DNA of 64,000 bases from Butyrivibrio sp. NC2007 (GCF_000421405.1 NZ_ATWY01000011.1:62001-126000), one strand, 5' to 3'. Positions 8,287-17,644 are shown, counted from the stretch's first letter. Numbers and translations are program-made. The notes: generated from the letters alone by a model not told the origin.

Positions 8287-10267
8287 GATTCTTGTTTTCG
8301 GCGGAACCACTGAAGGAAGACTGCTTGCAAGTAAATTAGAGGAACTGGGAATTCCGCATGTGGTCAGCGTTGCAACAGAATATGGAAAGACAGTTGAAGA
8401 GGAGAGCGGAGAAGCATCTCTGCTTGTGGGACGCATGGACAGAAACGCAATTGCAGACCTTCTTAGAAGTGGCGAGTTTGCTGCAGTTGTTGATGCGACG
8501 CACCCTTACGCTATCAAGGCTTCCAAGGAGATAAAGAGCGCCTGTGAAAAAGAGTCTTTTACTTATTTAAGGCTACTGAGAAAAACTGCAGATTCTGAGG
8601 CAAATGAAGAAAACGTGACATATGTTGAAGATGTGGCAGAGGCGGCAAAAGAGCTTGAGAAGAGAGCAGGAAACATACTGCTTCTTACAGGTAGCAGGGA
8701 TTTAAAAGAGATTACAAGTGGGATTTCAGACATATCCAGAGTTTATGTCAGGATCATTCCGGATGTTGCAAGCATCGAAAAGTGCCATGAAGCGGGGCTA
8801 CGGGGACGTCAGATAATTGCAATGCAGGGACCTTTTTCAGTGGCCATGAATGAGGCTCTGATAAGAGAGATAAATGCATCGGTCATCCTTACCAAGGAAA
8901 GCGGAGAGGCAGGAGGATTTTCGGAGAAGCTAAGGGCTGCTGATAACTGCAATGCACAGACAATCGTTATAAGAAATCCTGAGAAGAATGATATCTCTAA
9001 TGATGGCCTGGAAGCCGGAGAAATACTAAATAGGATCCTTGCTATCCTGGGAAAAGAGCCTTTAGAAGAACCTTGCAGAAGAATAACTCTAGGTGGCGTA
9101 GGCCCCGGTGATGAGAGGTTCTATACAGCTGAGTTTTCAAAAGCCATGAAGGAAGCAGATATTGTCTTTGGCGCAAAGACGGTTCTTGAGAGAATAAAAG
9201 GAATTTCCGCTCCTCAAAAGGACTGGTATGAGGGAGAGAAGATTATGGAATTTCTAAAGGAGCATCATGAGTATAAGGCTCCTCTGGTGGTGTATTCAGG
9301 AGATATAAGCCTTTGCAGCGGAGCAAAGAAAGCTTCTGCAATATTTGAAGAAGAGGGCTACACAGTAAAAAAGATATCCGGAATATCTTCGGTATCACTC
9401 TTTGCAGCAAGGCTCGGCGCTGCTCTTGAAGATGTGACGATAATCTCAAACCACGGCAGAGAATGCGATGTGGGCGGTTTTGTCAGGAAAAATGAGAAAG
9501 TAATTCTTCTTGCAAATAGCGCAGAAGCGGCACTTGAGACAGCAAAGAGATTGCCCAAAGAATGCAGAGTGATATTTGGATGCGAGCTTGGAACTGAAGC
9601 AGAGAAGATAAGCGAGTATGGGGCAGAAGGTTTTTTGGAAAGTGATGTTAAAGGCAAGACCTTAATGTATATCGAGAACCCTGAAGCTTCTAAGAACAAG
9701 CTGATTCCGGCACTTTCGGATGATGAGATAATAAGGGGCGATGTGCCCATGACCAAGGAGGAAGTAAGGGCACTGTCTGTAAGAAAGCTTAGGCTTACCA
9801 AAAACAGTGTACTTTATGATGTTGGTGCCGGAACAGGCTCAATATCACTTGAAGCTGCACTTACTGACCCGGGCGTAAAGGTCTTTTCCATAGAGAAAAA
9901 CAAAAAGGCCATAGAGCTCCTATATAAGAACAGAGATAAATTCGGCCTTGGGAATATGGAGATAGTTGAGGGAAAGGCGCCCGAAGCTCTAGCCGGTCTT
10001 ACAAAGCCAAGCCATGTCTTTATAGGTGGAAGCAGTGGAAATCTTGAAGAAATAATCAAGAGCTGCATGAAGGATAACGGGCCTGTAAGGTTCGTAGTCA
10101 ACTGCGTAACTCTTGAGACCCTTGGAAAGACCATGGAAGTGATCAGTGCCATGGGAGCAGCAAACACTGAGGTGGTTCAGCTTAGCGCAGCAAGGTTTAA
10201 GGAAGTAGGAACCTATCACATGGCAGATGGGATGAATCCGGTGTTTGTTATAGCTTTTGAAGTTTAG
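8276..10267 (+). CDS. cbiJET: Fused cobalt-precorrin-6A reductase, cobalt-precorrin-7 C5-methyltransferase and cobalt-precorrin-6B C15-methyltransferase (CbiJ-CbiE-CbiT)
   Basis: Three consecutive corrin-pathway enzymes in one 663-residue polypeptide. Residues 1 to about 255 are CbiJ/CobK, the NADH-dependent C18-C19 reductase, with KILVFGGTTEGR and VVDATHPYA. Residues about 265-465 are CbiE, the C5 methylase, with ITLGGVGPGDERFYT and YSGDISLCSGA. Residues about 480-663 are CbiT, the C15 methylase/decarboxylase, with DEIIRGDVPMTKEEVR and the SAM site LYDVGAGTGSISLEAA. The start is GTG 8276 overlapping cbiH; no frameshift is visible. CbiE-CbiT fusion is common (CobL-like); the addition of CbiJ is less so. 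Confidence 0.93.
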   Translation: MRDKILVFGGTTEGRLLASKLEELGIPHVVSVATEYGKTVEEESGEASLLVGRMDRNAIADLLRSGEFAAVVDATHPYAIKASKEIKSACEKESFTYLRLLRKTADSEANEENVTYVEDVAEAAKELEKRAGNILLLTGSRDLKEITSGISDISRVYVRIIPDVASIEKCHEAGLRGRQIIAMQGPFSVAMNEALIREINASVILTKESGEAGGFSEKLRAADNCNAQTIVIRNPEKNDISNDGLEAGEILNRILAILGKEPLEEPCRRITLGGVGPGDERFYTAEFSKAMKEADIVFGAKTVLERIKGISAPQKDWYEGEKIMEFLKEHHEYKAPLVVYSGDISLCSGAKKASAIFEEEGYTVKKISGISSVSLFAARLGAALEDVTIISNHGRECDVGGFVRKNEKVILLANSAEAALETAKRLPKECRVIFGCELGTEAEKISEYGAEGFLESDVKGKTLMYIENPEASKNKLIPALSDDEIIRGDVPMTKEEVRALSVRKLRLTKNSVLYDVGAGTGSISLEAALTDPGVKVFSIEKNKKAIELLYKNRDKFGLGNMEIVEGKAPEALAGLTKPSHVFIGGSSGNLEEIIKSCMKDNGPVRFVVNCVTLETLGKTMEVISAMGAANTEVVQLSAARFKEVGTYHMADGMNPVFVIAFEV

Positions 10268-10277
10268 GTGGATGGTG

Positions 10278-11624
10278 ATGGAAAGAGAAAAAGTACTGCC
10301 AAGAGTTCTTTTGTGCGCTCCAAAAAGCGGCAGCGGAAAGACTTTGATAACCTGTGCGCTTTTGCGTGCTCTTGTAAAAAAGGGCTTTAGTCCCTGCGCC
10401 TTTAAATGCGGACCAGACTTTATAGATCCGATGTTTCACAAAAGCGTATTGTCGGTTCCTTCAAGAAATCTGGACCTTATAATGGCCGGAGAAGAGGGAG
10501 TAGAAAGAAACCTCATCGAAGGCTCAAAGAGGTGCGATATCGGCATTATTGAGGGCGTCATGGGCTTTTATGACGGCCTTGGAGCCGAGGAAGGGCTTGG
10601 ATCTTCATATGACCTGTGCGTAAGGACAAAGACCCCGGCGATACTTATTGTTGATGCAAAGGGCATGAGCAAATCCGTGGTTGCCATGATAAAGGGATAT
10701 CTTGAGTACGGCAGCAATCGCGTGATAAAGGGTGTTATTCTTAACAGGGTATCAGCGGCTCTTGTTTCCGAGCTTTCAACCCTTATCAAGAGAGAACTTG
10801 GGATTCCCGTAATAGCAGCGCTTCCTGTACTAAAGGACGGCATTCTTGAGAGCAGACACCTTGGTCTGGTTATGCCATCGGAGGTTCCACAGCTCCTTTC
10901 AAGAGTTGACAGTGTTTCTGATGAGCTTTTAAAGAGTCTTGATATGGACGGCCTTATGCAGATAGCGAAAGAGGCCGGAGCCATAAGTGTCCCGGAAGAG
11001 AAGCCGTATCCGCAGTTTGACGTGACTGTGGGCGTCGCAAGGGATGAAGCATTTTGTTTTTACTATGAGGAGAACCTTGAACTCCTTGAGAAAATGGGAG
11101 CGCGTATAAAGTTCTTTTCCCCGATCCATGATAGAAAAATTCCGGAGGTATCGAGGCTTATCATAGGCGGAGGCTATCCTGAACTCTATGCAAAAGAACT
11201 CTCGGAAAATGTGAGCATGCGCGATAGCATCAAAAAAGCTGCAAACTTAGGGATGCCAATCCTTGCAGAGTGCGGAGGCTTTCTCTACCTGCAGGAGAAG
11301 CTAAAAGATAAAGAGGGCAGCGAATATGATATGGTGGGAGCGCTTAATGGCAGTTCATTCATGACAGGTAAGCTCTCGCATTTTGGTTATGTGTCTGTGA
11401 GCAAAGCTTTAGATAACCCTTATCTGACGGAAAAAGACCGCGTAAGAGGCCATGAATTCCATTACTACGATACGACGGATAACGGCGAAGCTGCTACTGT
11501 TACTAAGCTAAGCAGTGGCAGGTCCTGGAGCGGATATCAGTCAAAGGGAAATGTCTTTGCGGGATTTGCACACCTTTACTATCCTTCATGCAGGAAGGTT
11601 ATAGAGAGATTTTTAGGAATGTAG
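10278..11624 (+). CDS. cbiA: Cobyrinic acid a,c-diamide synthase
   Basis: ATP- and glutamine-dependent amidation of the a and c side chains of cobyrinate. The N-terminal dethiobiotin-synthetase-like domain has APKSGSGKTLITCALL. The C-terminal glutaminase domain has RLIIGGGYPELYAKEL and the Cys nucleophile in ECGGFLYL. The frame extends to a TTG at 10257 inside the previous gene. ATG 10278 is preferred because AGGTGG lies six bases upstream; ATG 10272 is also possible. About 448 residues, normal for the family. Confidence 0.94.
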   Translation: MEREKVLPRVLLCAPKSGSGKTLITCALLRALVKKGFSPCAFKCGPDFIDPMFHKSVLSVPSRNLDLIMAGEEGVERNLIEGSKRCDIGIIEGVMGFYDGLGAEEGLGSSYDLCVRTKTPAILIVDAKGMSKSVVAMIKGYLEYGSNRVIKGVILNRVSAALVSELSTLIKRELGIPVIAALPVLKDGILESRHLGLVMPSEVPQLLSRVDSVSDELLKSLDMDGLMQIAKEAGAISVPEEKPYPQFDVTVGVARDEAFCFYYEENLELLEKMGARIKFFSPIHDRKIPEVSRLIIGGGYPELYAKELSENVSMRDSIKKAANLGMPILAECGGFLYLQEKLKDKEGSEYDMVGALNGSSFMTGKLSHFGYVSVSKALDNPYLTEKDRVRGHEFHYYDTTDNGEAATVTKLSSGRSWSGYQSKGNVFAGFAHLYYPSCRKVIERFLGM

Positions 11625-11633
11625 GATTTTGGT

Positions 11634-12707
11634 ATGACACAGGAAGAACTGTTTGATCTGAATATAGATAAGCCTGACGAAAAGGTCTTTATGCAGGTGA
11701 AAAGAAACTGGGATAGGATCTCAAAGCCCCTGGATTCTCTGGGAGATTTTGAGGATGTGATCTGCAGGATCGGTGCGATCCAAAACAGCGAACACCCTGA
11801 GATTGATAAAAAGACCCTGGTTGTCATGTGCGCAGACAACGGAATTGTAAAAGAGGGCGTATCCCAAAGCGGGAGCGAGATCACAAGGGCTGTGGCAGTA
11901 GCCCTCGGAAAAGGCATCAGCAGCGCCAACACCATGGCAAGGAAAGTGGGTGCTGAAGTTATTACTGTTGATATCGGTATTGATTGCAACGAAGAGATAG
12001 AGGGTGTTCTAAGCAGAAAGGTCAGCAGGGGAACAAAGAGTTTTCTTGATGAGCCTGCCATGAGTGAGAGCGAAGTACTCTCCGCTATAGAGACAGGGAT
12101 AGGCCTGGTAAAAGAACTATCGGAGAAAGGCACAGATATCCTTGCAACCGGAGAGATGGGAATCGGCAATACCACTACGTCTTCTGCTGTGATCTGCGCC
12201 ATCTTAGAGCTTGACCCATCTGATGTAGCAGGGCGAGGAGCAGGACTTTCACACGAGGGACTGTTCAGGAAAATAGATGTTATTAGAAAAGGCCTTGCCA
12301 AATATTCATTTGATGGTCTTGGTGAAAAAGAGAGGGCTCTAGAAATATTGAGAACTTTAGGAGGGTTGGATATTGCAGGCCTTGCCGGAGTGTGCATAGG
12401 TGCCGGAATCTACCATATACCTGTTATGCTTGACGGTGTGATCAGTACATGCGCAGCAATGGTGGCAAATGCCATTGCCCCCGGAACTTCTGAGTACATG
12501 ATCGCATCCCACGCAGGAAGAGAGAAGGGCAATGTCTTTACGCTTAGTGAGCTGCGACTTAAGCCTCTTATGAACGGAAATCTTGCGCTTGGTGAGGGAA
12601 CAGGAGCTTTAATGGCATTTTCACTTCTTGATGTGGCGATGGATTTTTACGACAATGCAGCTAAGTTTGCTGATTACGAGATCGATGATTATGAGAGGTT
12701 TGATTGA
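11634..12707 (+). CDS. cobT: Nicotinate-nucleotide--dimethylbenzimidazole phosphoribosyltransferase
   Basis: Activates the lower-ligand base to its alpha-ribotide, using nicotinate mononucleotide as phosphoribose donor, for attachment to the nucleotide loop of cobalamin. The 357-residue protein has the family segments VVMCADNGIVKEGVSQ, ATGEMGIGNTTTSSA, GRGAGLSHEG, GGLDIAGLAGVCIGA, and SHAGREKG. A likely catalytic Glu is in LGEGTGALMAF. In anaerobes the base may be 5-hydroxybenzimidazole, a cresol or adenine; none of the bza genes is visible here. Its stop overlaps the cobU start. Confidence 0.96.
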   Translation: MTQEELFDLNIDKPDEKVFMQVKRNWDRISKPLDSLGDFEDVICRIGAIQNSEHPEIDKKTLVVMCADNGIVKEGVSQSGSEITRAVAVALGKGISSANTMARKVGAEVITVDIGIDCNEEIEGVLSRKVSRGTKSFLDEPAMSESEVLSAIETGIGLVKELSEKGTDILATGEMGIGNTTTSSAVICAILELDPSDVAGRGAGLSHEGLFRKIDVIRKGLAKYSFDGLGEKERALEILRTLGGLDIAGLAGVCIGAGIYHIPVMLDGVISTCAAMVANAIAPGTSEYMIASHAGREKGNVFTLSELRLKPLMNGNLALGEGTGALMAFSLLDVAMDFYDNAAKFADYEIDDYERFD

Positions 12708-13261
12708 TGGTTGCTTTGGTCATAGGAGTACCGGACAGCGGAAAGAGCGAGCTGGCAGAAAATGTGGCACTTGAGCTTTCGGGAGAAAACAAAAGAATAT
12801 ATCTTGCCACCATGGAGGTTTTGGACGAAGCGGGATACGAAAGAGTAAAAAAGCACAGAAAGCTTCGGGAAGGGAAAGGCTTTTTTACCATAGAAGCGCC
12901 TGTGAGGGCCTGGGAAGCTGTATCGGGACAGCCGGATCTTAAGGATTCTACAGTGCTCATTGAGTGCATATCTAACCTGGTTGGGAATGTGATGCACGAT
13001 GAGAACTTTATGAAAACTGAAGGTGCTCAAAGCCTCAGAGACAGTGCTGTAGGGGCCGCTGTTTCAGATGTGGAACAAATCTGCCGGGCAGCTAAAAACG
13101 TAGTGATAGTGACAAACTCTTTTGCACAGAGAGATGAATTTGATGAGGAGACAAAAGAGTATATCACATGCCTTGATGAGGTGAACGGAAGGCTGCGAAA
13201 CTTAGCTGATACAGTCTATGAATTTGTCGAAGGAGAATGGCAAAAGAGTGAGAATAATTAA
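12707..13261 (+). CDS. cobU: Adenosylcobinamide kinase / adenosylcobinamide-phosphate guanylyltransferase
   Basis: Phosphorylates adenosylcobinamide and then converts the product to adenosylcobinamide-GDP. The 184-residue protein has the P-loop GVPDSGKSELAE, with D in place of the more usual G. The region around the guanylylated His is KKHRKLREGKGFFTIE. ATG 12707 overlaps the cobT stop (TGATG) and follows GAGAGG. A TTG at 12704 is the only upstream in-frame alternative. The IECISNLVGN segment corresponds to the usual DCLTLWLSN region. Confidence 0.94.
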   Translation: MVALVIGVPDSGKSELAENVALELSGENKRIYLATMEVLDEAGYERVKKHRKLREGKGFFTIEAPVRAWEAVSGQPDLKDSTVLIECISNLVGNVMHDENFMKTEGAQSLRDSAVGAAVSDVEQICRAAKNVVIVTNSFAQRDEFDEETKEYITCLDEVNGRLRNLADTVYEFVEGEWQKSENN

Positions 13262-14036
13262 GAGTATACTAATTGCATTTTCCATGTACTCAAGGATTCC
13301 TGTTCCGCAGTTTAAGTGGGAAGAGGAGGAGTACAGCCATGCTATAAGCTTCCTTCCTCTGATCGGGATGGTGATCGGAGGGCTGGAAATCGGTCTGTGG
13401 TTTTTGTGCTGCCGATTTGATGTTCCCGTGTTTGTTACATCGCTCCTTCTTTGCCTTGTGCCTGTTGTTATTACCGGCGGATTTCACTTGGACGGCTATA
13501 TGGATGTCTGTGATGCCCTCTCTTCATATTCGGGGAGGGAGAGAAGCCTGGAAATCATGAAGGATCCGCATATCGGAGCTTTTGCAGTGATCGGGTTTGC
13601 CAGGTTTTCTCTTTTGTTTGTACTTGGAGCTTATCTGCTTGCCTACGCAGGTGAAGGCGATACAAGCTACATGGGAATATATCTTTTTGCGCTTCTGTTC
13701 GTGTTTGTAAGAGCTCTTTGCGGAGTCTTGAGTCTTGTCCTTCCAAAGGCAAAGAGTGACGGAATGCTCAGCAGAGAAGCGGGAAAGACGGGGAGCGCCG
13801 ATTTTATGTTTCTGACGTTTCTTGCTTCTGCCTCAGGCCTTTTTATGATATACATAAATCTGGTGGCAGGAGCTATTGTCTTTCTGGCTCTTATCATTTT
13901 TTGTTTTTACTATGCATATCTTTGCAATAAGAAATTCGGCGGAGTTACAGGAGATACGGCAGGCATGTTTGTTGCAAGAGGAGAGCTGATCGGCCTTCTT
14001 GTGCTTGCTGTTTACTTCTTTGTGGTCAGATTATGA
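13248..14036 (+). CDS. cobS: Adenosylcobinamide-GDP ribazoletransferase (cobalamin synthase)
   Basis: Membrane enzyme that joins adenosylcobinamide-GDP to alpha-ribazole (phosphate). The protein has about six hydrophobic segments and the family motifs FSMYSRIPVP, GGFHLDGYMDVCDAL, and EIMKDPHIGAFAV; the Asp-rich loop is probably metal binding. GTG 13248 is preferred because it puts the first residues (MRIIKSILIAFSMYSRIP) in register with the family. The frame also opens at ATG 13218, which would overlap cobU by 44 bases and follow no better ribosome binding site. About 262 residues. Confidence 0.93.
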   Translation: MRIIKSILIAFSMYSRIPVPQFKWEEEEYSHAISFLPLIGMVIGGLEIGLWFLCCRFDVPVFVTSLLLCLVPVVITGGFHLDGYMDVCDALSSYSGRERSLEIMKDPHIGAFAVIGFARFSLLFVLGAYLLAYAGEGDTSYMGIYLFALLFVFVRALCGVLSLVLPKAKSDGMLSREAGKTGSADFMFLTFLASASGLFMIYINLVAGAIVFLALIIFCFYYAYLCNKKFGGVTGDTAGMFVARGELIGLLVLAVYFFVVRL

Positions 14037-15025
14037 TAGAACATTTTATAGCGTTTTTTATTGGATTTTTAATAGACAGGATCGTCGGAGATCCGCACCG
14101 GATGCCTCATCCCGTAAGGCTTATGGGGAGAGTTATAAACCTTTTGGAAAAGGCGTTTCTTGGAAAAGAAACTAAGGAAAAGGCACGGAATACCAAAAAG
14201 GAGTTCTGTCTCGGAGCTCTCTTATGGGTGATCGTTGTCACACTTACCTTTGTCGTCGGCTTTGCGATCTGGTTTTTTACACATCTTTACAGCAGCTACC
14301 TTGGAATTGCGGTAGAGGCAATTCTCACAGCATATTGCCTAGCAGCAAAGAGCCTGAAAGATGAGAGCATGAAAGTGTATGATGCGCTGGAAAAAGACGG
14401 CCTTGATGCCGGAAGAGCCGCAGTGTCCATGATCGTAGGAAGAGATACAGACGTGCTGGATGAAGACGGAGTCGTGAGAGCAGCGGTGGAAACTGTGGCA
14501 GAGAATACTTCCGACGGAGTCATTGCGCCTCTTATTTACTGTTTCCTTGGCGGAGCAGTCTTCGGACTGGTGTATAAGGCAGTGAACACCATGGATTCCA
14601 TGCTTGGCTATCACAATGACAGATATGAGTATTTCGGGAAGTTTGCAGCTAAGATGGATGATGTCTTTAATTACATTCCTGCCAGGATAAGTGTACTTCT
14701 TATGATAGGTGCATCATTCTTTTTGGGAAAAGAGTATTCGGCAAAGGGAGCTGCCAAGATATTTAAAAGAGATCGCTACAATCATAAGTCTCCGAATTCA
14801 GCTCAGACCGAGAGCGTTCTTGCAGGAGCGCTTTCAGTAAGACTTGCGGGAGATGCCAGCTATTTTGGCAAGGTTGTAAAAAAGCCTTATATAGGGGATG
14901 ACGACAGACCTATTGAGAGAAAAGACATTAAAAGGGCCTGCAGACTAATGTATGGGACAGAGTCTCTTTGTATTGTCCTGATGGTCATTCTTGCAGTAGT
15001 TCTTAGCATTTCGTATTATAGATAA
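14033..15025 (+). CDS. cbiB: Adenosylcobinamide-phosphate synthase (cobinamide synthase)
   Basis: Integral membrane protein that attaches (R)-1-amino-2-propanol phosphate to adenosylcobyric acid. The 330 residues contain the conserved N-terminal FLIDRIVGDPHRMPHPVRLMGR, then VSMIVGRDTDVLDEDGV, ETVAENTSDGVIAPL, and a transmembrane-rich C-terminus. Start ATG 14033 overlaps cobS by four bases (ATGA). It works with the decarboxylase CobD encoded next. Sometimes named cobD in aerobic-pathway nomenclature. Confidence 0.95.
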   Translation: MIEHFIAFFIGFLIDRIVGDPHRMPHPVRLMGRVINLLEKAFLGKETKEKARNTKKEFCLGALLWVIVVTLTFVVGFAIWFFTHLYSSYLGIAVEAILTAYCLAAKSLKDESMKVYDALEKDGLDAGRAAVSMIVGRDTDVLDEDGVVRAAVETVAENTSDGVIAPLIYCFLGGAVFGLVYKAVNTMDSMLGYHNDRYEYFGKFAAKMDDVFNYIPARISVLLMIGASFFLGKEYSAKGAAKIFKRDRYNHKSPNSAQTESVLAGALSVRLAGDASYFGKVVKKPYIGDDDRPIERKDIKRACRLMYGTESLCIVLMVILAVVLSISYYR

Positions 15026-15052
15026 TTGGTGAAAAAAGATTCAGGAGCTTGT

Positions 15053-16141
15053 ATGTTACACGGCGGAGAGATTTATGACAAGAAAATAGAGCTGGATTTC
15101 TCAGTGAGCTTAAATCCGCTTCCATGCCCGGTGCAGGTTCTTGATGAAATCAAAGCTGCAGCAGATCAGGTCGCAAATTACCCTGATATTATGCAGAGCG
15201 AATTTGCAGCCGCTGTAACAAAAGCGGAGAACAGGCTTTCTCAGAAGAATGCGAAGTTCACGGCAGAAAACATAGTAGGTGGCAATGGAGCATCAGAATT
15301 ACTTATGGCTATAGTAAATATGCTAAGGCCGAAAAAAGCTCTTTTACCAATCCCGAGTTTCTATGGCTACGAGCATGCACTCGGCGCTGCAAAAGGCTGT
15401 GCTATCAAGCGCTTCCTGCTTCGAGAGGCAGATGGCTTTGTCCTGAATGAGGACTTTATAGATGCAATAACAGAAGACATTGACCTTGTTATTCTTGGGA
15501 ATCCCAACAACCCGACAGGCAGACTGATACCCGAGCGCGTACTCGTTAAGATATTGGATAAATGCAGGGCAGTCGGTGCTGCGCTCATTGTAGATGAATG
15601 CTTCTTTAGATTATCAGGTAAAAGAGATTGCGAGGAAACTTCGGTAAGTGCCAGAAATTTCATAAGCGAATATCCGAAGCTCTTTGTTGTAGATGCTTAT
15701 ACAAAGCTCTTTTCCATACCGGGAGTCAGAGTGGGATTTGCCATAGCTTCAGCAGAAAATGTAGGGAGACTCAGGCACTTTTTGCCTGAATGGAACATGT
15801 CGGTGTTTGCGGATCGCGTGGGGATAAGGTGCGCTGAAATTACAGGAGAAAGCTCTTTTACAGGAGAATCTCTTGAAGTGATCCGGAGAGAAAGAGCATA
15901 TCTGGCAGATGAACTTGATCAGATCGGAATAAGCACCTACCCGTCTGATACCAATTTTGTTCTGATCTGGAGCGATGAAGATCTCTATAACAGGCTGCTT
16001 CAGCAGAAAATACTGATCAGGGACTGCAAAACTTTTGAAGGCCTTGATAAGGGGTATTACAGAATCGCAATCAAAGACCATAATGCAAATGAAAGGCTGA
16101 TAACTGCTATTAAAACTCTTTGCAATATTCGCGAAAGGTGA
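15053..16141 (+). CDS. cobD: L-threonine-O-3-phosphate decarboxylase (PLP-dependent, class I aminotransferase fold)
   Basis: Makes (R)-1-amino-2-propanol phosphate, the linker used by CbiB. Residues show LDFSVSLNPLP near the start (family FSxNxNP), the GNGASELLMA segment, ILGNPNNPTGRLIP, VDECFFRL, and the PLP lysine region VDAYTKLFSIPGVRVGF. The frame is open from TTG 15026. ATG 15053 is preferred because it follows AGGAG with six-base spacing and yields the family-like HGGEIYD start. Histidinol-phosphate aminotransferase is the main alternative by sequence, but the cobalamin context argues for CobD. Last gene of the operon. Confidence 0.88.
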   Translation: MLHGGEIYDKKIELDFSVSLNPLPCPVQVLDEIKAAADQVANYPDIMQSEFAAAVTKAENRLSQKNAKFTAENIVGGNGASELLMAIVNMLRPKKALLPIPSFYGYEHALGAAKGCAIKRFLLREADGFVLNEDFIDAITEDIDLVILGNPNNPTGRLIPERVLVKILDKCRAVGAALIVDECFFRLSGKRDCEETSVSARNFISEYPKLFVVDAYTKLFSIPGVRVGFAIASAENVGRLRHFLPEWNMSVFADRVGIRCAEITGESSFTGESLEVIRRERAYLADELDQIGISTYPSDTNFVLIWSDEDLYNRLLQQKILIRDCKTFEGLDKGYYRIAIKDHNANERLITAIKTLCNIRER

Positions 16142-16147
16142 TAATAT
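16120..16147 (+). promoter_or_regulatory. Possible promoter for asnS
   Basis: TTGCAA, a 16-base spacer, then TAATAT, overlapping the end of cobD and 33 bases before the asnS start. It would uncouple asnS from the cobalamin operon. No terminator is visible between cobD and asnS, so read-through is also possible. Confidence 0.35.
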
Positions 16148-16179
16148 TTCTTAATAGTATTATTTTGAGGAGAAAAAAG

Positions 16180-17565
16180 ATGAGGACTAAAATCAGGGAG
16201 TTATTTACAAAAACATCTGAGTATGCATCAAAGGAAGTGACTGTATGCGCATGGGTAAGGACCAACAGAGCACAGTCAAATTTTGGATTCCTTAATATCA
16301 ACGATGGCTCATTTTTCGAGAATTTACAGGTAGTATACGACAAGGAGCTGTCCAATTTCGCTGATGCTTCCAAGATTGGTGTCGGTGCAAGTGTTAAGGT
16401 TGTCGGAACACTGGTACTTACTCCCGAGAATAAGCAGCCTTTTGAAGTAAAAGCTACAAGCGTTGAGCTTTTGGGTGATTGCCCGGAGGATTATCCGATC
16501 CAGCCCAAGAGACATACAAGAGAGTTCCTTAGAACTGTTGCACACCTTCGTCCACGTACCAACCTTTTCAGTGCGGTATTCAGAGTAAGAAGCGTTGCAG
16601 CAATGGCTATTCACAGCTATTTCCAGGAGAGAGGATATGTATATGTTCATACACCTCTTATCACCTGCGCTGACTGTGAAGGTTCAGATCAGATGTTCAA
16701 GATCACAACTCTTAACATGAATGATCTTCCAAAGACTGAGGACGGCAAGGTTGATTTCAAGAAGGATCTGTTCGGTAAGCAGGCGTTTATCACAGGTTCA
16801 GGCCAGCTTCAGGGTGAGACCTTTGCAATGGCTTTCGGTGACATCTACACCTTCGGACCAACCTTCAGAACAGAGAATTCAAACACTCAGACTCATGCAA
16901 ATGAGTTCTGGATGATCGAGCCTGAGATGGCTTTCTGCGATCTTGACGGCCTTATGGATATCGAAGAAGAGATGCTTAAGTATGTTGTTAAGTATGTCTG
17001 CGACAAGTGCCCTGAGGAAATTGATTTCTGCGACAAATTCGTTGCCAAGGGACTTAAAGATAAGCTCGACAACATCGTAAATACTGATTTCACAAGAATC
17101 AAACACCACGATGTCATTGATATTCTTAAAAAAGCTGATGTTAAGTGGGATTTCAAGCCCGATTACGAAGAAGACCTTGCAAAAGAGCATGAGAAATATA
17201 TCGTAGATTACTTCGGCGGACCTGTATTTGTTACTGACTGGCCCAAGGACATCAAGGCTTACTACATGAAGGTAAATCCTGACAACAAGACAGTTGCAGC
17301 AGTTGACCTCCTTGTTCCTCAGGCAGGAGAACTTATGGGAGGAAGCCAGAGAGAAGAGAATCTCGACAAGCTCATAGAGAGAATGGATGAGATGGGCGTT
17401 GATAAGGAAGGCATCGACTGGTACCTTGATACCAGAAGATACGGCGGATGCATCCACAGCGGATTCGGTATGGGATTTGAGCGTCTTATCATGTACTTAA
17501 CAGGCGTAGAAAATATCCGTGACGTAATACCTTATCCAAGAACACCACAGTCCTGCGAGTTCTGA
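16180..17565 (+). CDS. asnS: Asparaginyl-tRNA synthetase
   Basis: Charges tRNA-Asn with asparagine in the cytoplasm. Class IIb synthetase: an N-terminal OB-fold anticodon-binding domain (EVTVCAWVRTNRAQSNFGFL), then the catalytic domain with motif 2 FGPTFRTENSNTQTHANEFWMIEPE and motif 3 GFGMGFERLIMYLTG. The AsnRS-specific SDQMFKITTLN region is present. ATG 16180 follows GAGGAG by seven bases, giving 461 residues, the normal length. The longer frame to 16120 has no ribosome binding site and adds non-homologous residues. Confidence 0.96.
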   Translation: MRTKIRELFTKTSEYASKEVTVCAWVRTNRAQSNFGFLNINDGSFFENLQVVYDKELSNFADASKIGVGASVKVVGTLVLTPENKQPFEVKATSVELLGDCPEDYPIQPKRHTREFLRTVAHLRPRTNLFSAVFRVRSVAAMAIHSYFQERGYVYVHTPLITCADCEGSDQMFKITTLNMNDLPKTEDGKVDFKKDLFGKQAFITGSGQLQGETFAMAFGDIYTFGPTFRTENSNTQTHANEFWMIEPEMAFCDLDGLMDIEEEMLKYVVKYVCDKCPEEIDFCDKFVAKGLKDKLDNIVNTDFTRIKHHDVIDILKKADVKWDFKPDYEEDLAKEHEKYIVDYFGGPVFVTDWPKDIKAYYMKVNPDNKTVAAVDLLVPQAGELMGGSQREENLDKLIERMDEMGVDKEGIDWYLDTRRYGGCIHSGFGMGFERLIMYLTGVENIRDVIPYPRTPQSCEF

Positions 17566-17581
17566 TTTTATAACAACGATA

Positions 17582-17619
17582 AGAGTCCTGTATCATATTT
17601 TGATACAGGCTCTTTTTTT
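17582..17619 (+). terminator. Rho-independent terminator after asnS
   Basis: Stem of about 13 pairs with one bulged base (arms 17582-17595 and 17601-17613, core CCTGTATCA/TGATACAGG), a five-base loop, and a run of seven T. Confidence 0.92.
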
Positions 17620-17644
17620 ATTTTATGTTGCATTACCACAATAT

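Noticed and set aside
11579..12397. 272-residue open frame on the minus strand
   Set aside because: Lies opposite cobT, whose protein has every family motif. The minus product is Ser/Pro-rich without homology and has no ribosome binding site; it is a shadow of cobT codons.
16879..17457. 192-residue minus-strand frame within asnS
   Set aside because: Opposite the asnS catalytic domain; no ribosome binding site, promoter or homology.
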